Of a stretch of DNA of 64,000 bases, positions 35,678 through 43,413 are shown one piece after another (the first letter of the stretch is position 1; every line of letters begins with the position of its first letter). Source of the stretch: Novosphingobium pentaromativorans US6-1 (GTDB lineage Bacteria; Pseudomonadota; Alphaproteobacteria; Sphingomonadales; Sphingomonadaceae). A program made the position numbers and the translations under genes. The stretch is from the NCBI RefSeq assembly GCF_000767465.1, contig NZ_CP009292.1, positions 692,829 to 756,828 on the forward strand, written 5' to 3'. Below the pieces are notes generated by a model that saw only the letters and a list, made by a program, of their open reading frames with translations, did not search any database and had not been told where the DNA came from.

Positions 35678-37087
35678 ATGGAAAACGCTCCCTCCCGCAC
35701 TCCCGCCCATCGCTCCAACCAGTCGCTGGTCGATCTCGACAGGCAGCACCTGATCCATCCCGTCACATCGTTCCGGGGACACGAGGCGCACGGCGCCCGC
35801 GTGCTGGCATCGGGCGACGGGATGTGGCTGACCGATATCGAGGGCAAGAAAGTTCTGGACGCTTTTGCCGGGCTGTGGTGCGTCAACGTCGGCTACGGGC
35901 AGGAATCGATCGTCGAAGTGGCGATGGAGCAGATGCGCCGCCTGCCTTACGCTACCGGCTATTTCCACTTTGGCAGCGAACCGGCGATCCTGCTGGCTGA
36001 CAAGCTCGCCTCGCTCGCGCCGGAAGGTCTCGACCACGTCTATTTCACGCTAGGCGGCTCGGATGCGGTGGACAGCGCGATCCGTTACATCACCCACTAC
36101 TTCAACGCGATCGGCAAGCCAGAGAAGAAGCAGTTCATCGCTCTCGAATGGGGCTACCACGGTTCCAGCTCGAACGGCGCCGGACTGACCGCTCTGGCGA
36201 ACTTCCACCGCGGTTTCGATCTGCCGCGTCCCTGGCAGCACCATATTGCCTCGCCCTATCCCTATCGTCATCCCGAAGGCCATGACGATGCCGCGGTGAT
36301 TGCCTCCACGGTTGCCGCGATCGAGGCCAAGGTCGCCGAACTGGGCGCCGACAAGGTCGCGGCCTTCTGCTGCGAACCGATCCAGGGTTCGGGCGGCGTC
36401 ATCGTTCCGCCCCGCGGCTGGCTCAAGGCAATCCGCGAAACCTGCGACCGGCTCGGCATCCTGATGCTCGTCGACGAAGTCATCACCGGCTTTGGCCGCA
36501 CCGGCCCGATGTTCGCTTGTGACGACGAAGGCGTCTCGCCCGATTTCCTCACGCTCGCCAAGGGACTCACCGCGGGTTACGCGCCCATGGGCGCAGTGCT
36601 GATGGCCGATCATGTCTATCAGTCGATTGCGGACTCGGCCCCGGCAGCCCTGCCCGTTGGCCATGGATTCACGTATTCCGGCCACCCGGTCAGCGCCGCA
36701 GTCGGCCTCGAGGTGATCCGGCTCTATGAGAACGGCCTGCTCGAGAACGGCAAGAAGACGGGCAAGCGCTTCGACCATCACCTCGATCGAATCCGGGCGC
36801 ACCCGCTTGTCGGCGATACACGCGGACGCGGCCTGCTGGGCGCGATCGAACTGGTCAGCAACAAGGAGACCAAGGCCGGCTTCGCACCCGAACTCGACAT
36901 CGCAGGCCGGCTTTCGCAGCTAACCTGGGAAAACGACGTCATCGTGCGCTGCTTCGCCAATGCCGTAATCGGCTTCGCCCCTGCACTCTGCTGTTCCGAA
37001 AACGAGATGGACCTGATATTCGAACGGGTCGAGAGGTCGCTAGATCAGTTGCTGGACATGCCAGACGTCCGCCAGGCGCTGGGCTGA
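35678..37087 (+). CDS. Class III (omega) aminotransferase
   Basis: 469 residues, PLP-dependent. Schiff-base Lys295 is in LTLAKGLTAGYAPMGAV. PLP-binding Asp is in LMLVDEVITGFGRTG, the phosphate cup is YFTLGGSDAVDSAIR, and the family motif EWGYHGSSSNGAG is present. The N-terminal DLDRQHLIHPVTSF and GDGMWLTDIEGKKVLDAFAGLWCVNVGYG are typical of putrescine-, beta-alanine- or taurine-pyruvate aminotransferases. It would convert an amine to an aldehyde for the semialdehyde dehydrogenase upstream. No strong ribosome site is visible. An Lrp-type regulator follows 12 bases later. Confidence 0.87.
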   Translation: MENAPSRTPAHRSNQSLVDLDRQHLIHPVTSFRGHEAHGARVLASGDGMWLTDIEGKKVLDAFAGLWCVNVGYGQESIVEVAMEQMRRLPYATGYFHFGSEPAILLADKLASLAPEGLDHVYFTLGGSDAVDSAIRYITHYFNAIGKPEKKQFIALEWGYHGSSSNGAGLTALANFHRGFDLPRPWQHHIASPYPYRHPEGHDDAAVIASTVAAIEAKVAELGADKVAAFCCEPIQGSGGVIVPPRGWLKAIRETCDRLGILMLVDEVITGFGRTGPMFACDDEGVSPDFLTLAKGLTAGYAPMGAVLMADHVYQSIADSAPAALPVGHGFTYSGHPVSAAVGLEVIRLYENGLLENGKKTGKRFDHHLDRIRAHPLVGDTRGRGLLGAIELVSNKETKAGFAPELDIAGRLSQLTWENDVIVRCFANAVIGFAPALCCSENEMDLIFERVERSLDQLLDMPDVRQALG

Positions 37088-37099
37088 GGAGAATAGAAC

Positions 37100-37588
37100 A
37101 TGGCCCTGGGCCCGAAACTCGATCGCATCGATCTCAAGATCCTGGCGATGCTGCAGCAGTGCGGGCGCATCACCAATGTAGAGCTTTCCGATGCTGTCGG
37201 GCTTTCGCCCAGCCCGTGCCTGACCCGCGTCAAACGGCTGGAAAGTGCCGGATACATCACCGGTTACGGTGCGCACATCAATCTCAACAAGCTTGGCGAA
37301 TTCCTCACCGTCTTCACCGAAGTGACGCTGAGCGAGCACCGGCGCGGCGATTTCTCGCGTTTCGAAATGCGCATCGCCAAGATCGACGAAATCGTCGAAT
37401 GCCACCTTGTCAGCGGCGGCTATGACTACCTTCTCAAGTTCGCGGCCCGCGGCGTCACCCATTACCAGTCGCTCATCGAGGAAATGCTTGAAAGCGATTA
37501 TGGCATAGAGAAGTATTTCAGCTACGTCGTGATCAAGAGCCCCTTCATCAAGCACCACTTTCCGATCCAGAACCTGTTCGGCGAATGA
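37100..37588 (+). CDS. Lrp/AsnC-family transcriptional regulator
   Basis: 162 residues. N-terminal winged helix-turn-helix (DRIDLKILAMLQQCGRITNVELSDAVGLSPSPC in two parts), then the ligand-binding RAM domain (VSGGYDYLLKFAARGVTHYQS). Strong ribosome site GAGGAGAA ahead of the ATG. Such proteins sense amino acids or related metabolites and control adjacent catabolic genes. It sits inside the run of aminotransferase and M20 hydrolase genes and is the only dedicated regulator in the catabolic island. Confidence 0.9.
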   Translation: MALGPKLDRIDLKILAMLQQCGRITNVELSDAVGLSPSPCLTRVKRLESAGYITGYGAHINLNKLGEFLTVFTEVTLSEHRRGDFSRFEMRIAKIDEIVECHLVSGGYDYLLKFAARGVTHYQSLIEEMLESDYGIEKYFSYVVIKSPFIKHHFPIQNLFGE

Positions 37589-37607
37589 CCGGACGAATGC
37601 GAGACCG

Positions 37608-38756
37608 ATGAACGATATTGCCGACCTGCTCCAGCCGCTGATCGCCTTTCGCCGTGACATCCATGCCCATCCCGAACTGGGCTTTGCCGAACATCGCACC
37701 GCGCAGCGCATCGCCGAGCAGCTTCGCGCGATCGGCCTGGAAGTGCACGAAGGCATTGGCGGAACCGGCATCGTCGCGGTCCTGCGCAGCGGCGATGGCA
37801 AGCGCACGCTTGGCCTGCGCGCCGACATGGATGCGCTGCCGATCGAAGAGCATACCAATGCCGCATGGTCGAGCACGGTCCCCGGCTGCTTCCACGGTTG
37901 CGGCCATGACGGGCACGTCGCAATGCTGCTGGGCGCGGCGCAGGTGCTCGCGCGCGATCCGGGCTTCTCGGGAACGCTCAACTTCATCTTCCAGCCGGCA
38001 GAAGAAGGCCTTGGCGGTGCACGGCACATGATCGAGGATGGCCTGTTCGAACGCTTCGACTGCGAACGGGTCTATGCCCTGCACAACTGGCCGGGCCTGC
38101 CGGCCGGAACGATCGCCACGCGCCCCGGCGCGATCATGGGCGCGGCCGACAAGTTCAAGATCGTACTTGAAGGCAAGGGCGGTCACGCCGCTTTGCCGCA
38201 AGACACGCCCGACACGATCCTGGCCGCGGCAAGCCTCGTGCAGCAGCTCAACAGCATTATCGGCCGCGACATCCCGCCCAGTGCCAATGCCGTCCTCTCC
38301 GTCACCGAAATCGCCGGCGGCCATGCCCACAACGTGCTCCCCGCCAGCGTGCGCATCGGCGGCACCGTGCGCAGTTTCGATCCTGTCGTGCAGGACCGCA
38401 TCGAAGAGCGCATGCGCCAGATGATCAAGGGCATCGAGACGTCCTTCGAAGTGCGCAGCTCGCTCGAATACGATCGCTATTACCCTGCAACGATCAACGA
38501 TGCCGATGCGGCCGGAGATGCTCTCGATGTTGCCGCGACGGTCGCCAGCGCGCAATTGGCACCGGAACCGGCTCCGACATCGGAGGACTTCTCCTTCATG
38601 TTGCAGGAGCGGCCCGGCGCTTATCTCTGGCTCGGCCAGGGACGAGGTGACAATCCGCCGCCGCTGCACAACCCGCATTACGACTTCAACGACGATGTGA
38701 TGGAAACAGGTATTCGCCTGCACGTCGCGCTCGCCCGCCACTGGCTGCAGGACTGA
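37608..38756 (+). CDS. Cytoplasmic M20 amidohydrolase (hippurate hydrolase-like)
   Basis: 382 residues without a signal peptide. M20 metal motifs: LGLRADMDALPI near 67-78, GCFHGCGHDGHVAMLLG near 94-110, FQPAEEGLGGA and TSEDFSFML. The dimer domain has GKGGHAALPQ. This is the hippurate hydrolase/N-acyl-amino acid amidohydrolase form. It starts 19 bases after the Lrp gene, in the same transcript, and could remove the acetyl group that the nearby acetyltransferases add, or hydrolyse an imported N-acyl substrate. A second, exported M20 enzyme is at 10284-11609. Confidence 0.88.
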   Translation: MNDIADLLQPLIAFRRDIHAHPELGFAEHRTAQRIAEQLRAIGLEVHEGIGGTGIVAVLRSGDGKRTLGLRADMDALPIEEHTNAAWSSTVPGCFHGCGHDGHVAMLLGAAQVLARDPGFSGTLNFIFQPAEEGLGGARHMIEDGLFERFDCERVYALHNWPGLPAGTIATRPGAIMGAADKFKIVLEGKGGHAALPQDTPDTILAAASLVQQLNSIIGRDIPPSANAVLSVTEIAGGHAHNVLPASVRIGGTVRSFDPVVQDRIEERMRQMIKGIETSFEVRSSLEYDRYYPATINDADAAGDALDVAATVASAQLAPEPAPTSEDFSFMLQERPGAYLWLGQGRGDNPPPLHNPHYDFNDDVMETGIRLHVALARHWLQD

Positions 38757-38789
38757 CGCCCCTCATCCTTCGCGCCGGTAGCCGAAGTC

Positions 38790-39485
38790 TCAGAAGTTCA
38801 GGCCGAGCCCGATCACCGCACGGGTGACATGTCCGTCGTCACCCTGTGCCCGGGCAATGCGACGGGTTTGACCCACCAGCCGCTCGTCGATGATACCTCC
38901 ATAGACATTGAGCACAGGGCCGATCTGATGACGCAGGCGCGCAGAGAGTTCCAACTCTCCGATACCTGCGCCCACTTCTTCGGCCGGGATCGATTGCGCA
39001 GACCAGCCGACGGCCACGCGCGGCTCCAGCCGCAACGCCTCGCCGAGGGCGAGTGTACCCACGATCATTGCCGCGCCGGTGACATCGCCATCTTGGGAAA
39101 GCCAGAGGTAATGTTCGCCCGCGATCGCCGGCGTAATCTGCAGTTCGACGCCCAGCGCCGCGTGGCCGAGATCCCTGCCGCCCCGAAAGTCGTTGCGCAC
39201 GCCCAGAAGTATATTCGTGCCGCTGTTGGGCGCAAACGTATACAGCGCCTGCGCGGTGACTTCATCGATATGCGCGCCAACATCGCTGCCGCCTTCCAGC
39301 TTGAATGCCGCGCCCTGACGATCGCCGCTGAGTGTAAAGGTGCTGTCGAAAAGGAAATGGTCATCCCCCCGGCCGACATGCATCTCCAGCAGATCGACCT
39401 GCCCGGCGAGCTGCGTCTGCGCATGAGCCGTGGCCCAAAACAGGGGGAGAGCGGCCAGGACCGCCAGAATGGATCGCGTGGACAT
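38790..39485 (-). CDS. copB: Short CopB-like outer-membrane copper protein
   Basis: Start at 39485 (signal peptide MSTRSILAVLAALPLFWATAHA); a longer frame upstream is Arg-rich and unlikely. 231 residues. The body matches the CopB barrel (QVDLLEMHVGRGDDHFLFDSTFTL, LLGVRNDFRGG, ELSARLRHQIGPVLNVYGG) and ends in VIGLGLNF. The Met/His-rich N-terminal domain of standard CopB, seen in the other copy in this window, is missing. It diverges from copC-copD across 223 bases and converges with the M20 gene. Confidence 0.78.
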   Translation of the reverse strand: MSTRSILAVLAALPLFWATAHAQTQLAGQVDLLEMHVGRGDDHFLFDSTFTLSGDRQGAAFKLEGGSDVGAHIDEVTAQALYTFAPNSGTNILLGVRNDFRGGRDLGHAALGVELQITPAIAGEHYLWLSQDGDVTGAAMIVGTLALGEALRLEPRVAVGWSAQSIPAEEVGAGIGELELSARLRHQIGPVLNVYGGIIDERLVGQTRRIARAQGDDGHVTRAVIGLGLNF

Positions 39486-39708
39486 GGATGAAAGGCTATC
39501 CGCGCGCCCGCGAAAGCGGCTGCTCTTCTCGATCCCCGGTCCGTCAGAACATGCCGGGAAGGCCACCGATCTCGGCAATATCGGTCAAATCCGCGAATAC
39601 AGGTTGTGCCGATCGCAATTTTTTCGGGCGAGGCGAGGGATGAGCCGGTGCTGCGCGTATTGCCTCCATGGGCCGCGAAGAGCCGGCCATGCCCAGGAGA
39701 AATTCATT

Positions 39709-40095
39709 ATGCCCCGCCTGACCGTCACTTCCGCGCTGGCATCGCTTGCCGCCCTTGCTCTCGTCGTCCCCGGCGTTGCCATGGCTCACCCGAAGCTTGT
39801 GTCATCCACGCCAGCCGCCGATGCCAGCGTCGCCAAGCCGACCGAGATCACGCTGAACTTCAACGAAACGCTGGTAGGCCCGCTTTCGGGCATCGAACTG
39901 GTAATGACGGGCATGCCAGGCATGGCCAATCACAAGCCCATGCCGATCAGCGGCTTCACCACCAAGGCCGAAGGCAAGAGCATCAAGGTCAAGCTGCCCC
40001 GCGCGCTTCCCGCGGGCAGCTACACGCTGAACTGGCACGCTGTTGCTGCCGACCAGCACCGTATCGAAGGCAGCTACAGCTTCACCGTTCGCTAA
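39709..40095 (+). CDS. copC: CopC periplasmic copper-binding protein
   Basis: 128 residues. Signal peptide cut after AMA, so the mature protein starts HPKLVSSTPA, the His1 copper ligand of CopC. The second cluster is HAVAADQHRIEG near the C-terminus, with the Cu(II) His. The Met-rich loop MTGMPGMANHKPM supplies a Cu(I) site. Strong ribosome site AGGAGAAA at 39695-39702. It carries copper in the periplasm, probably to CopD, whose gene starts five bases after its stop. Upstream in-frame codons are Arg-rich and unlikely to be translated. Confidence 0.92.
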   Translation: MPRLTVTSALASLAALALVVPGVAMAHPKLVSSTPAADASVAKPTEITLNFNETLVGPLSGIELVMTGMPGMANHKPMPISGFTTKAEGKSIKVKLPRALPAGSYTLNWHAVAADQHRIEGSYSFTVR

Positions 40096-40100
40096 GCGCC

Positions 40101-40961
40101 GTGGCGGACGGCATCCTGATCGCGTCGCGCCTTGCGGCCTTCATTCTGCTCCTGCTCGCGGCAGGATTGCCGATCTACCGACTGACCGACGGACAACGGA
40201 CCGCAGGCAAGGGACAGCGCTGGCTAATGGCCATGCTGACCATTGCCGCATCCGCTGTTTCCTGTCTCTGGGCCCTGGCCTCCATTGCTGTCATGGCTGC
40301 GAGTTCCCTGACCGATCTCGACGCAGAAACGGTTTCCGCCGTGCTGGGCGCAACGCCGCTTGGCGATGTGCTGATCGTGCGAACAGCCGCGCTTGCAGCG
40401 CTCCTGCTCATGGCTCTGATCTTCCCGCGCCAAGCCGTGCTCGCCCCTTTCGGCGCGCTTGCCCTGGCGACTTGCGCCTGGACCGGACATGCCGGCGCCG
40501 GGGAAGGGATCAGCGGGCAGCTCCACCAGGTCTCGGATGTAATCCACCTGATCGCCGCAGCGACATGGCTGGGTGCCCTGTGCTGCTTCGTGCGCGACGG
40601 GTTGGACCGCGCCAACGACGCCGACAAGCTCACGGCCCTTTCGCGCTTTGCCCGCACCGGCACGCTGATTGTCGTCCTTCTCGCCGTGACCGGCATTGCC
40701 AACGGCTACCTGATCACCGCGCCTTCCGGCCTGGTGCCGGGCAGCACCTGGTCGCTGCTCATCGCCGCAAAGGTGCTGCTGTTCATTGTCATGCTGGCGC
40801 TGGCCGCCGACAACCGCTGGCGCCTCGTACCCGCGCTCGCAACCGGACTGCCCGGCGCCCGGCAGCGACTTACCGGTTCCCTGATTGCCGAAACCGGCTG
40901 CGCCATCGCTATTGTCGCGCTCGTCGCCTTTGCCGGCATGCTCGACCCGTCCGGTCTGTAA
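40101..40961 (+). CDS. copD: CopD-family copper membrane protein
   Basis: 286 residues from GTG 40101, five bases after the copC stop. About eight membrane helices. The CopD signatures WTGHAGAGEG and LHQVSDVIHLIAAATWLGAL supply His residues inside the membrane, and AKVLLFIVMLALAADNRWRL is typical. CopC-CopD pairs import copper to the cytoplasm or deliver it to enzymes. GTG is chosen because no better-spaced ATG occurs before the first helix. Confidence 0.87.
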   Translation: MADGILIASRLAAFILLLLAAGLPIYRLTDGQRTAGKGQRWLMAMLTIAASAVSCLWALASIAVMAASSLTDLDAETVSAVLGATPLGDVLIVRTAALAALLLMALIFPRQAVLAPFGALALATCAWTGHAGAGEGISGQLHQVSDVIHLIAAATWLGALCCFVRDGLDRANDADKLTALSRFARTGTLIVVLLAVTGIANGYLITAPSGLVPGSTWSLLIAAKVLLFIVMLALAADNRWRLVPALATGLPGARQRLTGSLIAETGCAIAIVALVAFAGMLDPSGL

Positions 40962-41199
40962 ACCTGCCTCGCAAAGGCATATTCTGCCGCCTGCGGATCC
41001 CCGGGCAATCCTGCCGATATGAAGCGTTTGCCTTGTCCGGCAGTGCCATAATCCGCACACAGGCCGATCTTTGGCAGCATATGCGGTTGCCGCTGCCAAA
41101 GCGGCACATTGCTGTCGGGCCCATGCCTATCCTGCTTGCCACGGGCCTCAACCTGAAAGAGGCCCCAGTGTTCGATGAAGATATGTGGTCGATGAGAAT

Positions 41200-42045
41200 A
41201 TGACGGACGCAATTTCCGGACCGGATGCCCTCACAGCCCAGGACCTGCCCCAGGCAGCAGCCCTTTCTGCCGCGCTTTCGTGGCCGCATCGGCTGGAGGA
41301 CTGGCGCTTCGGCTACGATCTGGGCCACGGCCTTGCCTTGCGGCAGGGGGGCAGGCTGGTCGGCACTGCAATGGCCTGGGATTACGGCCCGGACTTCGCC
41401 ACCGTCGGCTCGATCATCGTCGACAGCCAGTTCAAGGGACAGCGATTGGGTTCGCGCATCTTCGATGCCTTGATGGACACACTCGGCGAACGCTCCGTCA
41501 TCCTCGCAGCAACGCTAGAGGGTCTCGAACTCTACCGGCGGCGCGGCTTCGTCGGTTTCGACCAGATCTGCCAGCACCAGGGCATTGCCGCAAACGTCGC
41601 CGCAGTCGCCCAGGCAGACGGCGTGGAACAGGCAAAGAGTGCCGATCTTCCCGCCGTGCTCGAACTCGATGCCGCCGCAACGGGGATGCCGCGCCGCGAA
41701 CTGATCGCCCGCCTTGTCGAAGCCGGAGACCTGCGTGTCCTGCGCGCGGCAGACGGGCGTCCGCGAGGCTATGCCATTACCCGCGAATTCGGTCGCGGAC
41801 ATGTCGTCGGCCCGGTCGTCGCCGCGACCGAGGATGACGCGCAGGTCCTGATCACCGACGCGCTTTCACGCCTGCAGGGACGCTTCGTGCGGATCGACAC
41901 CTCAATCGGCTCGGGACTGGGACCATGGCTGGAATCGCAAGGTCTGGTGCACGTTGACACTGTCGAGGCCATGGTCCGCGGCGAACGGCCCCTACCGAAA
42001 GGTCCGGGCAGGGTCTTTGCCATATCCAGCCAGTCACTGGGCTAG
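41200..42045 (+). CDS. Second GNAT acetyltransferase with C-terminal domain
   Basis: 281 residues from ATG 41200 (a GTG at 41185 is an alternative). Paralog of the enzyme at 32159: both begin with a matching segment (ALSWPHRLEDW here, EQSWPHRTEDW there), have the GNAT acetyl-CoA loop (KGQRLGSRIFDALMD here) and LELYRRRGFVGFDQICQHQG, and share the same C-terminal domain ending in MVRGERPLPKGPGRVFAISSQSLG. It lies 88 bases upstream of a PuuB-like oxidase. The pair of acetyltransferases probably acts on two related amines, or one is a spare copy. Confidence 0.82.
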   Translation: MTDAISGPDALTAQDLPQAAALSAALSWPHRLEDWRFGYDLGHGLALRQGGRLVGTAMAWDYGPDFATVGSIIVDSQFKGQRLGSRIFDALMDTLGERSVILAATLEGLELYRRRGFVGFDQICQHQGIAANVAAVAQADGVEQAKSADLPAVLELDAAATGMPRRELIARLVEAGDLRVLRAADGRPRGYAITREFGRGHVVGPVVAATEDDAQVLITDALSRLQGRFVRIDTSIGSGLGPWLESQGLVHVDTVEAMVRGERPLPKGPGRVFAISSQSLG

Positions 42046-42132
42046 GCCGCGCGTGCAGGCTACCGGATCGCACTGCGAGATAAAGCACGGGGTCCGGACC
42101 GGAGCTGCCGCCCGTACTTCGGAAACCAAGGC

Positions 42133-43413
42133 ATGAAACTGACCTCATACTGGCTCGATACGGTCGCCCCCTTCGCCGGACGCTCGAAACAACCTGTGGG
42201 AGGCAAGGTCGATGTCGTCATTGTCGGCGCCGGGCTGACCGGAACTTCGGCCGCACTGGCCCTTGCCAGGAAAGGCGCCAATGTCGTCCTTTGCGAGGCC
42301 GACGTCGTGGGCAGCCAGGCATCGGGCCGCAGCGGCGGCATGTGCAACAACGGCTTCGCACAGGATTACCGCATGATGGCCGAGGCGATCGGCATCGAGA
42401 GAGCCAACATGCTCTACCGCGCCTTCGACGCCGGCGTCGACGCGGTCGAACGGCTGGTGCGCGAGGAAGGCATCGACTGCAACTTTGCCCGCACCGGCAA
42501 ACTCAAGCTCGCTGCACGCCCCGAACATTACGACAAGCTCGCCCGGACGCAGGAAATGCTGGCCCGGCAGGTGGATCCCGACACCTTCATGGTAAGCCGC
42601 GAGGAACTTGCCGAAGAAATCGGATCCGATCGCTATTGCGGCGGCATGGTCTTCGCCAAGAGCGCCGGTCTCCACGTCGGTCGTTTCGTGCGCGGACTTG
42701 CCGAAGCGGCAGCGCGCCGCGGCGCCCAGATCCACGAACAGACGCCCGTGACCGGTATTCATCGGACGCCTGGCGGGGCATTCGAGGTCACGACTCCGCG
42801 CGGCAAGGTCGAGGCAGGACAGGTACTGCTTGCCAGCGGCATTTCCGGGGTCGGCCCCCTGGGCTGGTTCCGGCGACGCATCATTCCCGTCGGCAGCTTC
42901 ATTATCGCGACGGAGCCGCTTTCCGACGAACAGCTCGATCAGATCATGCCGCGCCGGCGCATGGCCACCGATACCAAGAACATCGTCAACTACTTCCGCC
43001 ACCTGCCCGACAACCGCCTCCTGTTCGGCGGCCGCGCGCGCTTTGCCGTATCCAATCCCGATTCCGACGTAAAAAGCGGCAAGCTGCTCCAGGCCGCGCT
43101 GATAGACATCTTCCCCCAGCTCGCCGACCTTCGCATCGACTATTGCTGGGGCGGCATGGTGGACATGACCCGCGACCGCCTGCCGCGCGCCGGCCAGCGG
43201 AAAGACGGGCTGTACTACTCGATGGGCTACAGCGGCCACGGCACGCAGATGGCCACTTATATGGGAACGGTCATGGCCGAAGTGATGGACGGCAATGTCG
43301 ACCTGAACCCGTGGAAGGATTTCGACTGGCCCGCCATCCCGGGACATTTTGGCAAGCCCTGGTTCCTGCCCATCGTGGGCACATACTATCGACTCAAGGA
43401 CCGCTTCACGTGA
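42133..43413 (+). CDS. FAD-dependent amine oxidase of the PuuB/gamma-glutamylputrescine oxidase family
   Basis: 426 residues. FAD dinucleotide fold DVVIVGAGLTGTSAALAL near 27-44 followed by GSQASGRSGGM. Later family blocks are FIIATEPLSDEQLDQIMPRR, NYFRHLPDNRLLFGGRARF, DYCWGGMVDMTRDRLPRAG and YSMGYSGHGTQMATYMG. These match E. coli PuuB, which oxidises gamma-glutamyl-putrescine to an aldehyde. The next gene is an aldehyde dehydrogenase overlapping by GTGA, as PuuB-PuuC act together. PuuA ligase and PuuD hydrolase are not present, so the substrate need not be glutamylated. Confidence 0.85.
   Translation: MKLTSYWLDTVAPFAGRSKQPVGGKVDVVIVGAGLTGTSAALALARKGANVVLCEADVVGSQASGRSGGMCNNGFAQDYRMMAEAIGIERANMLYRAFDAGVDAVERLVREEGIDCNFARTGKLKLAARPEHYDKLARTQEMLARQVDPDTFMVSREELAEEIGSDRYCGGMVFAKSAGLHVGRFVRGLAEAAARRGAQIHEQTPVTGIHRTPGGAFEVTTPRGKVEAGQVLLASGISGVGPLGWFRRRIIPVGSFIIATEPLSDEQLDQIMPRRRMATDTKNIVNYFRHLPDNRLLFGGRARFAVSNPDSDVKSGKLLQAALIDIFPQLADLRIDYCWGGMVDMTRDRLPRAGQRKDGLYYSMGYSGHGTQMATYMGTVMAEVMDGNVDLNPWKDFDWPAIPGHFGKPWFLPIVGTYYRLKDRFT

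Noticed and set aside
33013..38756. Ectoine degradation cluster (aminotransferase, ALDH, AsnC regulator, hydrolase)
   Set aside because: Several partners look right, but the defining ectoine hydrolase is absent and the hydrolase present is M20 type, not the expected deacetylase family.
39565..39585. ACCGAT...ATCGGT inverted repeat between copB and copC as an operator
   Set aside because: Only six paired bases with a nine-base gap; too short to separate from chance.
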